NCBI GenBank assembly: GCA_016195245.1
Contig: JACQAC010000061.1
Span: 1-35,519, forward strand
From: Pseudomonadota bacterium
GTDB taxonomy: Bacteria > Pseudomonadota > Alphaproteobacteria > Caulobacterales > Aquidulcibacteraceae
Length of the DNA stretch: 35,519 nt
Reading direction: 5' to 3'
Below the pieces are notes generated by a model that was not told the DNA's origin, searched no databases, and saw only the letters and a program-made list of their open reading frames with translations. The position numbers and the translations under genes were made by a program. Below are positions 34,398 through 35,519 of this stretch, piece after piece (the stretch's first letter is position 1; every line of letters begins with the position of its first letter).

Positions 34398-34675
34398 TCC
34401 GCGCGCTGTTCGCCGCTCTGGTGCTGCTCAGCGCGTGTGCAGCGCCCGCTCCGCCGCGCATCTATCCGGAGGCCGAACTCGCGCCTGGCAATATCCTCGC
34501 GCCGATCCGCGCTGCGATGGGCGATCAGATCGCTTTCACCAATGCGCGCGTGGTGAGCGAGGGCGTGATGGAAGTGGAGGGCGCGCGCGCTGACGGCGCC
34601 TATGAATTCACGGTCACCCAGCAAGGCGACCGCTGGGTGCTCACCAACACCGAACGCACCGGCCTGGCGCCGTGA
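34394..34675 (+). CDS. Small putative lipoprotein
   Basis: A 93-residue protein whose ATG overlaps the rph stop (ATGA). The N-terminus [18 protein letters not shown] is a lipoprotein signal with lipobox LLSAC, so lipidation at Cys15 is expected. The remaining 78 residues have no recognised domain; the stretch [22 protein letters not shown] could be a small beta structure. Its stop overlaps the GTG of the kinase gene (GTGA), indicating a coupled rph-lipoprotein-kinase unit. Function unknown. Confidence 0.75.
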
Positions 34676-35043
34676 GCGGCCGCTTCTCGATCGCCGCGCG
34701 GCTCAAAAGCTTCAGCTTCGCTTTCGCCGGCATCGCGACCATGCTGCGCACGCAGCACAATGCGTGGCTGCATCTCATCGCTACTATCATCGTGATCGGC
34801 GCCGGTTTCGCCTTCAATGTCGGTGGTGAGGATTGGCGCTGGCTCATAGCGGCGATCGTGCTGGTATGGACCGCGGAAGCGGTGAACACCGCCTTCGAAC
34901 ATCTCTGCGATGTGGTCTCGCCCGAGTTTCACGCCTCGGTTCAAAAATCCAAGGACATCGCCGCCGGTGCGGTGCTGATCTGCGTCATCGGCGCTGTGAT
35001 CATAGGCTTGCAGGTGTTTGTCCCCTACCTCGTCCGTCGCTAA
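34672..35043 (+). CDS. Diacylglycerol/undecaprenol kinase family protein
   Basis: A 123-residue inner-membrane kinase of the DgkA/UdpK family, which phosphorylates diacylglycerol or undecaprenol to recycle membrane lipids or the cell-wall carrier. Three membrane helices are visible: AWLHLIATIIVIGAGFAF, DWRWLIAAIVLVWTAEAVNTA and AAGAVLICVIGAVIIGLQVF. The catalytic signature is the stretch TAEAVNTAFEHLCD with the conserved glutamates and asparagine. KSKDIAAGAVLI matches the usual KD-A-AVL segment. The form resembles the Gram-positive-type undecaprenol kinase, so the preferred substrate is uncertain. The start is GTG overlapping the previous stop. Confidence 0.9.
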   Translation: MSGRFSIAARLKSFSFAFAGIATMLRTQHNAWLHLIATIIVIGAGFAFNVGGEDWRWLIAAIVLVWTAEAVNTAFEHLCDVVSPEFHASVQKSKDIAAGAVLICVIGAVIIGLQVFVPYLVRR

Positions 35044-35173
35044 GCGACGAAGCGGACCCCAAGCGCGACCAAACAATGCGCCTCACGCGCGATGCCCCTG
35101 GCGAGCCCGCCGCCCGCTGATAGAACCGCACCTAAAGCGGCGCTGGCCGCACCAAGAATTGGGGTGGAATCCG

Positions 35174-35519
35174 ATGCACGCTTCTCGTCGCGCGTTCATG
35201 GCAACGGCTGCAGCCGCGGGCGTGCTGGCTGGCGCGCCAGGCCTCGCGCGAGCGCAGACCGGGGCAGGCGATGCGCAACTCGCCACGCTCCTCAACGCCT
35301 TCGCCGACGAGATGATCAAGGCGTCACCCGAAACCGCCACTGGTCTCGGCCTCGACAAAGACGCCCACGCCGATCTGAAGAGCAAACTCTCCGACGTCTC
35401 GCGCGGCTCGCTCGCCGCCGACCAACGTTCGGCTTACGCGATGCTGCGACGCATGTGGGCGATCGACCCCGCAAGCCTCAGCCAACGCGAGCGCACGCGC
35501 TACGAAGCGGTGCAATACG
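35174..35519 (+). CDS. DUF885-family protein with Tat signal (N-terminal part)
   Basis: An open frame from ATG 35174 runs off the right edge, which is why it is missing from the ORF track on this strand. The visible 115 residues begin MHASRRAFMATAAAAGVLAG, a twin-arginine-type export signal with SRRAFM, followed by a likely signal-peptidase site at ARAQT. The next part, LLNAFADEMIKASPETATGLGLD, is typical of the start of DUF885 proteins. These are predicted metal-dependent peptidases whose catalytic HExxH-like region lies much further downstream and cannot be seen here. A GGGTGGA site precedes the ATG. The 130 bp before it (35044-35173) hold no gene. Confidence 0.8.
   Translation, partial: MHASRRAFMATAAAAGVLAGAPGLARAQTGAGDAQLATLLNAFADEMIKASPETATGLGLDKDAHADLKSKLSDVSRGSLAADQRSAYAMLRRMWAIDPASLSQRERTRYEAVQY

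Overview
The window looks like a piece of an alphaproteobacterial chromosome, most likely from the Caulobacterales/Hyphomonadales side of the class. This rests on GC-rich, densely packed genes, many GTG and TTG starts in stop/start overlaps, and above all gene order. The order rho-hemJ-hemH-hemE on the minus strand, divergent from ppsR-maf-aroE-coaE-dnaQ on the plus strand with secB, Tim44 and Smr behind, is the arrangement that surrounds the chromosomal origin in Caulobacter and relatives. The 332-bp hemE/ppsR gap carries tandem DnaA-box-like sites, a T-rich tract, a TTAA-N6-TTAA palindrome and four GANTC (CcrM) sites. I read it as the likely oriC.

Layout. 1-1733: tail of an unidentified gene, a quinone oxidoreductase and a glutathione S-transferase. 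1832-5926 (minus): rho and the last steps of heme synthesis (hemJ, hemH, hemE). 5927-6258: putative oriC. 6259-9847 (plus): ppsR, maf, aroE, coaE, dnaQ with start/stop overlaps up to coaE. 9851-11599: secB, a Tim44-domain protein and an Smr-domain protein; mltA, often found between the last two in relatives, is absent. 11718-14659: a membrane GGDEF/EAL protein and an adenosine kinase, convergent, each apparently missing its native 3' end and running antisense into the other. 14751-17937: a lipoprotein, an ATP-grasp enzyme, nth, a DUF2244 protein and dapB. 17977-21096 (minus): dnaK-dnaJ. 21373-26529: AlkB-type dioxygenase, M48 membrane protease, Tat-type dienelactone hydrolase, aldo/keto reductase, CPBP protease. 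26580-27459: an AraC-type regulator broken by one extra G. 27460-28265: about 800 bp with no credible gene but several palindromic repeats and a strong terminator. 28266-30461: an exported protein made of six PPC-like repeats. 30640-32269: hrcA-grpE. 32315-33496: an Orc/STAND-like AAA ATPase with a winged-helix tail, divergent from rph across a gap holding TTAGGC-N7-GCCAAA dyads. 33684-35043: rph, a small lipoprotein and an undecaprenol/diacylglycerol kinase. 35174 to the end: start of a Tat-exported DUF885 protein.

Most of the window is housekeeping: heme, replication and proofreading, cofactor and amino-acid synthesis, protein folding and export. The most unusual items are the putative oriC, the dyad array beside the AAA ATPase between hrcA and rph, the head-on EAL/adenosine kinase truncation, and the repeat-only PPC protein. 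No rRNA, tRNA, CRISPR array or intact insertion sequence was recognised. All of this comes from reading sequence and supplied translations; no database search was run.
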